DNA of 64,000 nt from CAVYWD01 sp963772225 (GTDB lineage: Bacteria; Myxococcota; Myxococcia; Myxococcales; UBA5297): NCBI GenBank assembly GCA_963772225.1, contig CAVYWD010000003.1, forward strand, positions 248,001 to 312,000, read 5' to 3'. Positions within the stretch are counted from its first letter, which is position 1; each line of letters begins with the position of its first letter. The position numbers were made by a program, and so were the translations under genes. Positions 18,662-27,353 of the stretch are shown in pieces. A model generated the notes under the pieces. It saw only the letters and a program-made list of their open reading frames with translations. It had not been told where the DNA came from and searched no databases.

Positions 18662-20383
18662 TCACTCTTGCAGGCAAAGCAGCCTCAGAGAGCTGCTGCT
18701 ACACAGGAAGCTGTCCGAATCAAAAATGAGACTCGGGTTCGTGTTTGAAATCCATATCAAGTCTTGCCCGCTGCCGCTCGTGGATGTGTAGTTGTTGCAT
18801 GTGCTGGCCATGGTGCCGGTGGAGGTCCAGCTCAACGCTCCATTCCATGCGGTTGATTCGTACCACTTGGTCCCGCTCGCATTCACCACCGGCGGTGTGT
18901 CCATCATCGCGCCGGAGAACAGCGCCTGCGCCGTGGATGCGAGCGGTAGCCCGTCCGCGCGCACCCACGGCGCGCCGGATGTTTCGAAGCGCGACTGCAC
19001 GGAGGAAGTAATCGTGGCGAGGGCGGCGAGGTAGGTGCCGCTCAATCCCGCGGCGCTGGCTTCGGATGCGCAAATCGCATCGGCCGCCGTGATCCCGCCG
19101 CCCGAGACAAAGAACTCGTCGCTGACGAAAGCGCGCCGCCCGGCTGTGGGGGTCGCCGTGACAGGGGTCGTCCGGCCCACCTCAAAGCAGTAAAGATTCG
19201 CTGGCTCGTTGCATTGGAGTCCGAAATACGCGGTAAACAATGTTTCTCCGGCGCTTGACGAGCCTCCGAGCGCCGCGTCGCTGGAGGTGGTGCTCGTATA
19301 GTTGGCGCAGCAGGTGTTGGCTGTCGTGGCCAGCGTCCCATCGGCCGCAGTGTTCGTGAGGACATCTCGGGACCCGAGGTCGACGCCGAACTCGTCGACC
19401 CGCGGCGGGTACATGAGCCTCCCATTTGCAAGATCGGTGGTTGTATCGATGAACGGTTTGCCATCCGGGCGTACCCAGCCACGCGAGGTCCCTAGCCTGG
19501 TAATCGCATTCGTGGCGCCGGTCCCGTTGGTTGAGAGCCAAGCTCTGTAGGTCCCCGTCAATCCCGCGTCCGTGGCGCGCATCTGGCAGATGGCGTCGGC
19601 GCCGGCCAGCCCGCCCAGCGCTCCCGCTGCATAAGTCGTCGAAGTCACGAAGATGAGGTTCGCGTCAGTGATCGGGAAGATAATCCTGTTGGAGGTACCT
19701 CCGCCCGGCGCGGGATTCACGACGGTGATCGTGGCGGAGCCCGCACTGGTGATATCCGAAGCCGGTATTTGCGCCGTGAGTAGGCTCGCGCTCACGAAGG
19801 AGGTGGCGACGGCGGCTCCGTTCCAATCTACGACGGACGAGGAGACGAACCCGCTTCCCACCACGGTGAGACTGAAATCAGCTCCGCCCGCTGAGGCGAT
19901 GCAGGGCAGAGAGGAGCTGATGACGGGGACGGGATTCTGCTCAAGGATGGCGAAAGAGGCCGCGCCGGACGTGCCACTTGGCGGAGGGTTCACGACGGTG
20001 ACGCTGGCGGCGCCCGCGGTGGCGATGTCCGAGGCGGGTACGATCGCCGTGAGTTGGCTGGCACTCACGAAGTCGGTTGGGAGGGCGGCCCCGTTCCAGT
20101 TCGCGGTCGAACTGGCGACGAAGTTACCCCCGTAGACGGTCAACAGGAAGCTCCGCCCACCCGCGGTAGCCATGGATGGGGCGATCGATCTGACAATCGG
20201 AGACTGGAGGTTGTCGGCGCCGCCGTCGCTCGGTTCGTCCGCGGACCTACAGACCCCATCGCGACAGGTGCTTCGCTCCCCTGTCGTACTCGGACTGCAG
20301 TCGCTGTCGGCCTTGCACAGGCCTGGGATGGTGTCATCGCACGCCGCAAAAAGAAGCGCGGCGATCATTATTGCTCGTTCCAT
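18662..20383 (-). CDS. Lipoprotein with two IPT/TIG domains and two DUF1554-like domains
   Basis: A 573-residue surface lipoprotein. The signal peptide ends in a lipobox FAAC with Cys15. A Cys-rich linker (CKADSDCSPST, CRDGVC) follows, then two IPT/TIG immunoglobulin-like repeats of about 90 residues (PIVRSIAPSMATAGG and PVISSSLPCIASAGG starts, each with SAxLTAxxPASD). The C-terminal half has two copies of a DUF1554-like fold (GGLAGADAICQMRATDAGL and GGGITAADAICASEASAAGL, each with WLST/WVRADG and ANCC/CNNYTS). This fold occurs in secreted lipoproteins of spirochaetes and myxobacteria. Function is probably adhesion or matrix binding, inferred only. Confidence 0.8.
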   Translation of the reverse strand: MERAIMIAALLFAACDDTIPGLCKADSDCSPSTTGERSTCRDGVCRSADEPSDGGADNLQSPIVRSIAPSMATAGGRSFLLTVYGGNFVASSTANWNGAALPTDFVSASQLTAIVPASDIATAGAASVTVVNPPPSGTSGAASFAILEQNPVPVISSSLPCIASAGGADFSLTVVGSGFVSSSVVDWNGAAVATSFVSASLLTAQIPASDITSAGSATITVVNPAPGGGTSNRIIFPITDANLIFVTSTTYAAGALGGLAGADAICQMRATDAGLTGTYRAWLSTNGTGATNAITRLGTSRGWVRPDGKPFIDTTTDLANGRLMYPPRVDEFGVDLGSRDVLTNTAADGTLATTANTCCANYTSTTSSDAALGGSSSAGETLFTAYFGLQCNEPANLYCFEVGRTTPVTATPTAGRRAFVSDEFFVSGGGITAADAICASEASAAGLSGTYLAALATITSSVQSRFETSGAPWVRADGLPLASTAQALFSGAMMDTPPVVNASGTKWYESTAWNGALSWTSTGTMASTCNNYTSTSGSGQDLIWISNTNPSLIFDSDSFLCSSSSLRLLCLQE

Positions 20384-20709
20384 GATTCCCCCACCTCAAC
20401 GCAAGGGCTGCTGCCCAGTGTACAGCCGTTTCAGCAGTTCAGGGCAGGATGCCAATGGACCTTTTCTCTTGCTTCCTTACCCGAGAGTTGCCGCGCGGTC
20501 AAACAATTCGATGCGTCTGCCACGTTCTCGAAGGCGCCGACTTCCACGCTCAACGCCGGACTCGCTGGTGCCCTGGCCCCTGAGGTTCCAATCGCCGGGA
20601 TTCCAAGCGCGCTCGCCCGTCGATGCCGAGGCGAGTTCGCGACGCGAAGGGCGCAGTACCACCTCGGCGCCGTTTTTGCCGGCGATATGCGATGGCACAT
20701 GCGGACCGC
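20384..20709. other. Intergenic gap, no supported gene
   Basis: A 326-base gap between two minus-strand genes, lower in GC than its neighbours. Open frames exist on both strands (for example 20431-20700 minus), but none has a ribosome site, recognisable domain or convincing codon bias. The lipoprotein promoter should lie here, but I could not define it. Confidence 0.4.
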
Positions 20710-22401
20710 TCATACCCCCGGCCGCGTGTGCTGCTCCGAATCCTCCTCAATGACCTCGAAGACCGCGACCTTCTGCTTCTTCGGCTTGAGCTCGCGCTCG
20801 CCCAAGGGAGCCACATCGAACCGCGCCCCAATGGCCGCCAGCGTCTTTCCGGTGATGAGCACCTGCCCTGGCGCGGCCATGGCATGGAGCCGCGCCGCAA
20901 TATTCACCGGCTCGCCCAGGGCAGTGTAATCGATGCGGCTGTCCCCGCCCAAAGTCCCGGCGAGCACCATGCCGGTATTCAGCCCGAACTTCACTCCGCA
21001 ACGCTCCTCGAGCGGGCGGTGGGCCATCATCTCCACGAATTCCTTGCGGCAGGCCAAAGCGCACCGCACCGCGCGCGACGCGTCGTCGCCCTTGGCGTAG
21101 GGCGCGCCGAAGATGGCCATCACCGCGTCGCCGATGAACTTGTCCACCGTCCCGTCGAAGCTGAAGATGACCTTGGTCATCCGGGCGTAATATTCGTTCA
21201 ACAGGCTCACCAGGCGCTGCGGCTTCAAGCGCTCGATGAGGGCGGTGAAGCCGGCGATGTCGCCGAACATCACCGTCGCCTCTTTGGGCTCCATGGAGGC
21301 GCCCATGCGGGCGCCCGACTTGAGCTCGGCGATGGCCCGCTCGATGACCGCCGGGCCGTGAAAACGTTCCAGCGCGCGGCGGACCTGCTGCTCCTGGAGC
21401 ACCTTCTCCTTGAGCCGCCACTTCTCCACGCCGCTCGCGGCCATGTAGGCGATGGCGCTGACCACGTCGACCAGGCGCTCGAGCGGCATGGCCTCCTGGG
21501 CCAGGGCGTCGCGGTTCAAGTAGACGAGGCCGATGAGCTCGTCGCCGTGGAGCATGGGCGCGCAGAGGACCTGGTCCACGTCGTAGAGCAGCACGCTCTC
21601 GCGGGCCGAGAAGCGCGCGTCGCCCTTGGCGTCCACCACCGCCATGGCCTTCCGCTTCTGCGCCACCTCCGCGAGGATGGCGTCGGACACCGGCACCTCG
21701 CCCTTGGCCAGCGCCTCGGAGTGGCGCACCACCGCCGGGATGAGCTTGTTGCGCTCGTCCTTCAAGAGCGCCACGCCGGTGCGCGCCTGCGCCACTTTCA
21801 CGACCAGGTCGATGACGTGGTTCAGGAACTCGGTGAGGCTCGCGGCGGTGGCGAGCTTCTCCGAGATGCGGATGAGCAGCCACAGGCTCTCGTACTCGTG
21901 GGCGGCCGACTCGCCGGACTGAGTGGCGCGCGCCTTGCCGAGCTTGAACTGGCCGGTGTCGACCGCCTCGAGCTCCTCGAAGCTGGAGACGAACGGGTTC
22001 TCCGCGAGGCCGCGCTCGACCAGAACCTCGGTCATGATGGGCACGCCGGTGAGGCCGCTGGCGTGGAGGATGTCGGCGTCGATGGGGTCGGTCTTGGCGC
22101 TCTCGGCGGGGTGCGGCTGTCGGATGGAGAGCGAGTTCTCCCCGACCTGGATGACGTCGCCCGGCTTCACCGCCCGCACGCCGGCGACGGCCTCCCCGTT
22201 GAGCAGGCTGCCGTTCCGGCTTTTCAGGTCCTCGACGGTCAGCTGGTCCTTGGCGACCTCGATGCGGGCATGCCGCCGGCTCACCTGCTCCCCGGACAGG
22301 ACGATGTCGTTGTTGTCCGCTCGGCCCAGGAAGGTCGGGCCGTCCGGCAGGTCGTACGAGGTGTCGAAGTAGCCGGGGCCGTTGATGACGATCTGCCACA
22401 T
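20710..22401 (-). CDS. FHA-GAF-class III adenylate/guanylate cyclase
   Basis: A 563-residue signalling enzyme. Residues 1-100 are a forkhead-associated phosphothreonine-binding domain (TFLGRADNNDIVLS, VSRRHARIEV, LKSRNGSLLNG). A GAF domain covers about 180-340 (FLNHVIDLVVKVAQARTGVALL). The C-terminal class III cyclase has MFGDIAGFTALIE, the metal/base residues in DKFIGDAVMAIFGAP and GLNTGMVLAGTLG, RIDYTALGEPVNIAARL. It should make cAMP or cGMP in response to phosphoprotein binding. The FHA domain suggests a Ser/Thr kinase partner, and one is encoded 4.2 kb away (inferred). I start at the ATG at 22401, right at the FHA domain; a TTG at 22440 is less likely. Confidence 0.92.
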   Translation of the reverse strand: MWQIVINGPGYFDTSYDLPDGPTFLGRADNNDIVLSGEQVSRRHARIEVAKDQLTVEDLKSRNGSLLNGEAVAGVRAVKPGDVIQVGENSLSIRQPHPAESAKTDPIDADILHASGLTGVPIMTEVLVERGLAENPFVSSFEELEAVDTGQFKLGKARATQSGESAAHEYESLWLLIRISEKLATAASLTEFLNHVIDLVVKVAQARTGVALLKDERNKLIPAVVRHSEALAKGEVPVSDAILAEVAQKRKAMAVVDAKGDARFSARESVLLYDVDQVLCAPMLHGDELIGLVYLNRDALAQEAMPLERLVDVVSAIAYMAASGVEKWRLKEKVLQEQQVRRALERFHGPAVIERAIAELKSGARMGASMEPKEATVMFGDIAGFTALIERLKPQRLVSLLNEYYARMTKVIFSFDGTVDKFIGDAVMAIFGAPYAKGDDASRAVRCALACRKEFVEMMAHRPLEERCGVKFGLNTGMVLAGTLGGDSRIDYTALGEPVNIAARLHAMAAPGQVLITGKTLAAIGARFDVAPLGERELKPKKQKVAVFEVIEEDSEQHTRPGV

Positions 22402-22570
22402 GTCGTAGAGGCCCGTAGGCGCCGAGAGCGAAGCGTTCAAAGAAGCTTGCGAGCGCGGGGGCGATCGTAGGGGGCCGGCCGCGAAGGTGTCAATTCGGGG
22501 CGCCCTCGAGCGGCTCGCGGTGACGGTCGAGCGCCGGGAGCCGTCGCCTCGAACGGGCGGAGCCTCGACT

Positions 22571-24064
22571 TCAGCGGAAGGCTACGGTCTCGCCGAGCGA
22601 CTCGTCGAGGTTGCAGCCGCCCCACTCGACCACGGTGAAGCCCTCGCGTCGCCGGAGCTCGAGCTCCGGGTTGCCGGTAGGCACCGGGGCCTCGGCAGCC
22701 CGGAAGATCATGAAGAGCCGGATGACGCTGTCGGGCTTCGGGATGATCTCCATCCGCGCGTGCCGCTCGTACTCGGCCTCGGTCAGGAACTGGATGACGC
22801 TGTGCTTGTTCTGCTCCAGGTGCGGCAGCCAATAGGTGACGAAGTCGGTGCGCTCGCGGTCGCTGAGCGCGAATCGGGCCGCGGCCTTCTCCAAGAATCC
22901 CTCGATGTCCTTGCCTGAGACGCAGTGAGAGCGAGCCGGATCGAGGTCGAAAGCGCCGGCCTTGCGCCCTTCCCAGAAGAGGTACGAGTACCGGCGCTCG
23001 GTCCGCGGATTCGAGCAGGGAGCCGCTCGGATCGGCGATGAGGCGCCAGGCGCCGTTTTCGCCCTTGGGGTACTGGGCGGTGAAGATGCCGTCGATCTCG
23101 ATGCGGACCGAGAGCTCTGTGGGCTTGGGGGGATAGAAATAGACGACGGGTTTGCGGAGTGTGGGTACCGGCCCACCCGAGCTCATGTTGAAGTCGGCGA
23201 CCTCGGTGCAGACCGAGATCATCCCCGGCCTTCCTGCGTCCTTGGAAAACGCCAGCCCTGTCGGGAGGGCCTCCCCCTGGCCGTAGACCATGAGAAATGG
23301 GCGATCCTGCTTGAGGTCGTAACCCTGGTCCTTCAGGTTGCGGAGCGCGTCTGCTCGCTTGACCGGGTCCTTGACGCGCTCTTTGATGAACGATTCGAGG
23401 GAGGCGTTCTTCCACTCCGCCTTGACGAAAGGCTTCTGTCCCTCGAACTGGATGTTGAAGCCACCCTCCTTGTTTCTCTCGACGTGAATGCCCCGGGTCC
23501 TCGCCCCGGCGCGCTCCGGGTTGGCGGTGAGGGTCTTGCCATCCTCGGACATCTTGAAGGCGTAGTGCGCCAGCTCAGAAGGGGCCTGCTCCAGCGACTT
23601 GCGCACCGCGTTCAGTTGGTTCGTCTGCATCTGCAGCCGCGCGGGGTCCGGGGAAAGAGCGCCGAGGCTCACGCCCTGCTGGTCGCCGCGTTTATCATCG
23701 AAGCCATCCGTATTTCCATTCCAGGGCTTCGACTCCGGAGGGACCGCGTTCCCGAAGCGCTCCCGGAGATAGTTCGCCGTGGCGCGGAATTCGGGCTCGC
23801 TTAGTGTCGCGCCTCCAGTCTCGGCTCGCTCTTTGTTGATCCTGGCCAGGTCCTTCTTGTCCGGCACTCCGTCGGGGGCGGCATTCAGGAGCTCGCGTGC
23901 GCTTTCGGCAGTCGCGTCCCGCTGCCAATTCTTGCCGAACAGCTTGGTGAGCCCGGATATCGCGAGGTTGCTCGGCCCCGGCTCCGAACCGCGGTTGGCA
24001 AAGCTTGCAGTGCTTGCAACGGAGGGTTGCCCATTTTGATGGAGCCGTCCGAACTTTCTGCCAT
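22571..24064 (-). CDS. Conserved hypothetical protein broken by two single-base shifts
   Basis: Three frames join into one protein of about 497 residues. It starts MAESSDGSIKMGNPPLQAL at the ATG at 24064 (GGCGGGG about six bases upstream). It moves frame near 24003 into FANRGSEPGPSNLAISGLTKLFG and runs through LARINKERAETGGATLSEPEF. It moves frame again at 23007-23008 into RRYSYLFWEGRKAGAFDLD and ends ESLGETVAFR. The C-terminal 220 residues match a widespread uncharacterised family with KPVVYFYPPKPTE, YSYLFWEG and VVEWGGCNLDE. The N-terminal part has EF-hand-like acidic loops but no sure domain. Both breaks are 1-base changes in short runs. Function unknown. Confidence 0.68.
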
Positions 24065-24179
24065 GGTAATCCCCGCCTTCTGTAGGTCTATGGTACGAGC
24101 TCGCAGCATTCTGGAAAGCGCACTATGCCACCGTGCCGGGGCCGGTTCAAGCAACCGGTTACGCTCCAGTCACCCGCCC

Positions 24180-25283
24180 TCACCGCGCCGCGGCGAGCGG
24201 CGGCAACCCGAACAGCCGCTCGGCATTCCGGTGATAGACGTCGTGCAGCACCTCCTCCGGCAGCCCGATGGCGTCGACCGTCCAGCGGCCCTGGATGGGC
24301 GTCGGGTGCGGAATGCGGCGCTCCGACCCTTCGAAAAACTTCCAATGAAGCATGAAGAACCGGTCGGCATCGGCCGGAGTGGGCGGCGGTCCGGGCATGG
24401 GCGCGCCCAGCGTCAGCTCGCCGTCGAAGGCGCTGAAATCGGTGCCGAAGAGAATGCGCTGCCTATGCTCGATGAAGATCGCCCGCAGCTTCTCGGGCGA
24501 CATCCGGCCTATCTCCCCGACCCGCGCGGCGGTGTCGACCAGGAGGTTCGGGTGCCGATCGAGCAGCGCCGCCACGCGGGCGGGGTCCTCGGGGTCGTTG
24601 CCAAAGTGCACGCCGATGAAGGTGGTGCCCGGATGCCGCTGCACGCGCGCCTCGAACTCCTGGAACAGCTCGTCCCAGGTCGGGAAGCCCGGGCCGTAGA
24701 AGCTCCAGTTCGGGTTGAGCGACAGCTCCTCGTAGCGCTCGTTGTCCGGCGTGGGCGGGCGGAAGAAGGCCTTGGGGTCGCCGACGTGGATGGAGACCGG
24801 GAACCCGAGCTTCCCGCACTCCTCGAAGATTGGGTCGAGGCGCGGGTCGTCCACCCGCACCCGCGCGCCGGTCGGGTCAGTGAACCCCAGCCCCAGCGCT
24901 TTGTAGATTTTGAGGCCCCGCGCGCCCTGGGCCTTCGCCCGCCTCAGCAGGGCGAGCTGCGCCTCCAGCCAGCCCGGCTCCAGAAAGTGGCGGTGCGAAA
25001 GGTTGGCGAAGACCAGCACGCGCCCCTGAAAGGGCTTGGCCGCGGCGAGCTGGGCGTCCAGCATCGGGCCGTTCCCACCCGAGAGGTTGACCGCGCCCAC
25101 GACGCCGCTGCGGCCGAAGAGCTCCATGACCGGGGCGAGCTCCGCGGGGCCCAGGTGGGCATGGGCGTCGAAGCGCGGGATGGACCGCGCCGGCACCTCG
25201 CGGCGGGTGCAGGCGCCCCCGAGGAGCAGGGCAAGCAGGGCGAGGAGGGCGAGGAGGGCGCGGCGCACCGGGCCATCATCCAT
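24180..25283 (-). CDS. Lipoprotein amidohydrolase (Amidohydro_2 family)
   Basis: A 367-residue metal-dependent hydrolase. A leucine-rich signal peptide ends in a lipobox LGGAC near residue 25, so it is likely membrane-anchored. The TIM barrel has the metal motif DAHAHLGPAEL, KIYKALGLGF, SIHVGDPKAFF, FIGVHFGNDPED and the late Asp in ILFGTDFSAFDG, followed by FYHRN-like HDVYHRNAERLFGLP, a standard end for the ACMSD/amidohydrolase-2 class. Substrates of this class range from carboxylic acids to lactones; none can be assigned here. The start at 25283 gives the full signal peptide. It is the same direction as creD, 33 bases downstream of that gene's stop. Confidence 0.85.
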   Translation of the reverse strand: MDDGPVRRALLALLALLALLLGGACTRREVPARSIPRFDAHAHLGPAELAPVMELFGRSGVVGAVNLSGGNGPMLDAQLAAAKPFQGRVLVFANLSHRHFLEPGWLEAQLALLRRAKAQGARGLKIYKALGLGFTDPTGARVRVDDPRLDPIFEECGKLGFPVSIHVGDPKAFFRPPTPDNERYEELSLNPNWSFYGPGFPTWDELFQEFEARVQRHPGTTFIGVHFGNDPEDPARVAALLDRHPNLLVDTAARVGEIGRMSPEKLRAIFIEHRQRILFGTDFSAFDGELTLGAPMPGPPPTPADADRFFMLHWKFFEGSERRIPHPTPIQGRWTVDAIGLPEEVLHDVYHRNAERLFGLPPLAAAR

Positions 25284-25316
25284 CAGAACACGGCCCGCCG
25301 GCCAACCTAGGATTCT

Positions 25317-26598
25317 CTAGGCCGCCGCGCGACCGGACGTGGGCGGTGCCGCCGCGCGCTCTCGGCTCCAGTCGTGCCGCCCGGTGATCTGCATCATGAC
25401 GAACAGCGTGGCGATGGCGCCGGCGGTGATGGCCAGGCCGGTGAACCCCTCCCAGAAGAAGGTGAAGGAGAACAGCACCAGGTAGACGAGCTGGGCGATG
25501 CCCATGGAGCGCAGCGCGAAGCCCCAGCCCACGAACAGGCGCGCGTAGGTGACCCCGAGGAAGATGCTCACCGCCGAGGACGCCAGGAACGCCGCCTGGA
25601 TGGACACGTGGTCCACCAGATACGCGAAGAGCAGGTGGAAGGAAAAGAACGCGCAGCCGAAGAAGAAGTAGTTCATCGGGTGGATGGCCTTGCCCCGCGC
25701 CGCGGCGAGCACCGCCACCACGAAGAAGAAGAACAGCAGGCCCACGGGCGCGAAGAAGGTGATGCGCGAGGCGAGCGGCCCAGGGTTCAGCTTCTGCGGC
25801 AGCTCGATGGCGATGGGCGAGTGGGTGACGATGCTCTGGAAGCGCCAGGTGCCGCTCCAGCCGGTCGCAGTCGGAGCGTGCGCCGACGGGGAGAGCGAGC
25901 CCGCCGGGAAGTCGACGCCGCGGAAGTTGGTCTCGACGGCGAGCGCGAAGTCGCGCGCGCGCCCCTCGGCGCCCGAGAGGCCGCCGTCGCGGTCGCCGTA
26001 TTGCCAACGCGAGGTGCCGCGCGAGCGGTAGCCGGCGCTGAAGGTCGCGGCTTCGCCCGCCTCGAGCTTGCGCGTCCAGCTCGCGTCGCCCGCTCCGAGG
26101 GTGGTCTCGACCGGCTTCCCGTCCTCGCCCCGGATCTCGAAGCCGTCGTACACCCCGTTCCCCGACTCGAGCGGGAAGGCGAACGAGAAGAATCCGCGCC
26201 TCCGAGGTCGTGTTGCGGAATCGATACCGCCCCTGGAAATCCACCTCGTAGGTCGGGAACCAGAGCAGCCCTTTGCGCCGGTGCTCGAGGGAGAGCTTCG
26301 CCTTGGCCTCGGTCGCCTCGAGCGCGATGGGCACCTCGAAGCTCTGCTCCCGCTCGACCACCGAGGTCGCCGGCCGGCCCGCGGCGTCGGTGAAGCTCGC
26401 GGTCTCTTTCACCGTGCGCAGCTCGGTGTAATGCGCGCGCGGCGGCGCCTGGTGCCGCTCCGGGCCCCAGAGCTGGTGCACCTCGGCCGCCAGCTCGCCC
26501 GTCCCCTCGCCGGTCCGTTGAAGGAGGGTGGCCCCCAGCGCGAGCCACGCCACCGCACAACACGCCCAGATGAATCCGATGAGAAAGAGTCGCTTCAT
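25317..26598 (-). CDS. creD: Inner membrane protein CreD, frameshifted
   Basis: A CreD family protein of about 426 residues, split by one extra base. The first part (MKRLFLIGFIW start, then RTGEGTGELAAEVHQLWG, YRFRNTTSEARI) stops making sense at about 26191. The next frame continues FSFAFPLESGNGVYDGFEI and DASWTRKLEAGEAATFSAGYRSRG, then six membrane helices such as FFAPVGLLFFFFVVAVLAA and IHPMNYFFFGCAFFSFHLLFAY. Removing one base from the run at 26191-26192 gives a full-length protein. CreD belongs to the CreBC/colicin E2 tolerance group; its molecular role is unclear. No creB or creC is adjacent. Sequence error is as likely as decay. Confidence 0.8.
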
Positions 26599-26972
26599 GG
26601 CTCGGCGCTGTACGCAAGGCGCGTTCCACGCTGGCTCTCACAGGGCGTGAAAGGCAGCGACGCGCGCCGCCGCTCCTCAGGGATGCGCCGGCCACCTCGC
26701 TCGTACCTCCCGCGGGAGCCTTGCCGTGGGCGGGCGGCCGCAGCGCCGCGGCCGAACTCCCGCGGAGGGTCGCTTCGCCGGCGCCGCGGCGCGCGCCCCG
26801 AAGGTCGGACCGAGCCCGCTCCAGTGCGCACGAGGGGCGCACCGCCGGCAATTCGTGGAAGGCGCCGCCGCCCGCGCCCGCGCTCGCTAGATTGCCCCGC
26901 GCTCCTTCCGCCCGCTCCTCAATCTGGCCCGATGCCTTGCCCCATTCCCGCAGCACGGGACTGCCCTCGCGC
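26599..26972. other. Divergent intergenic region upstream of creD
   Basis: About 370 bases between creD (minus) and the decayed substrate-binding gene (plus). Very GC-rich. Frames on both strands are Arg/Pro/Ala-rich and lack ribosome sites. Promoters for both neighbours must lie here, but none stands out. Confidence 0.4.
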
Positions 26973-27344
26973 ATGATCTGCACCCGCACGCCGCCGCTCT
27001 TCGCCGCCCTCCTGATCGCCCTCTCGGCCGGATGCCGATGCGGCGATCCGCGCGTCATCGCCCCGTCGCGCGAGAGGACCGCCGTGGCCGCCGCGCCGTC
27101 GCCCCTTTCGGCGCTCCTCTTCGTGGCCCACCGCAGGGGGGGTGTTCGCGGCCGAGGGCCTGGACGCGGTCTTCCTGCCGACGGCGTCGGCCGCGGAGGA
27201 ATTCGACGCCGTGCTCTGGGGCCGCCCGGCATTGGCCGAGGCCGAAGAGGCGCCGACGCGCCGGCGCCCAACTTCCTCGAGCTCATCGACGCGCAGTTCC
27301 TGGAGGCGGTGGACCTGCCCGCGATGCGAATCGCCGGCAGATAG
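26973..27344 (+). pseudogene. Decayed NitT/TauT-type ABC substrate-binding protein
   Basis: A signal peptide with lipobox LSAGC starts at 26973 and leads into SPLSALLFVAHRRG. An extra G in a seven-G run (27135-27141) shifts the frame; the next frame continues VFAAEGLDAVFLPTASA and EEFDAVLWGRPAL, the N-lobe pattern of NMT1/NitT substrate-binding proteins. The frame shifts back near 27260 to give NFLELIDAQFLEAVDLPAMR and a stop. Such proteins have about 320 residues; here about 124 remain, so most of the middle is gone. The stop lies 9 bases before the hybrid kinase gene, which hints at an ancestral sensor/binding protein pair. Confidence 0.62.
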
Positions 27345-27353
27345 GAGCGGCCG

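Noticed and set aside
20431..20700. 89-codon minus-strand frame between the lipoprotein and cyclase genes
   Set aside because: No ribosome site or known motif; overlapping plus-strand frames look equally plausible, so neither is supported.
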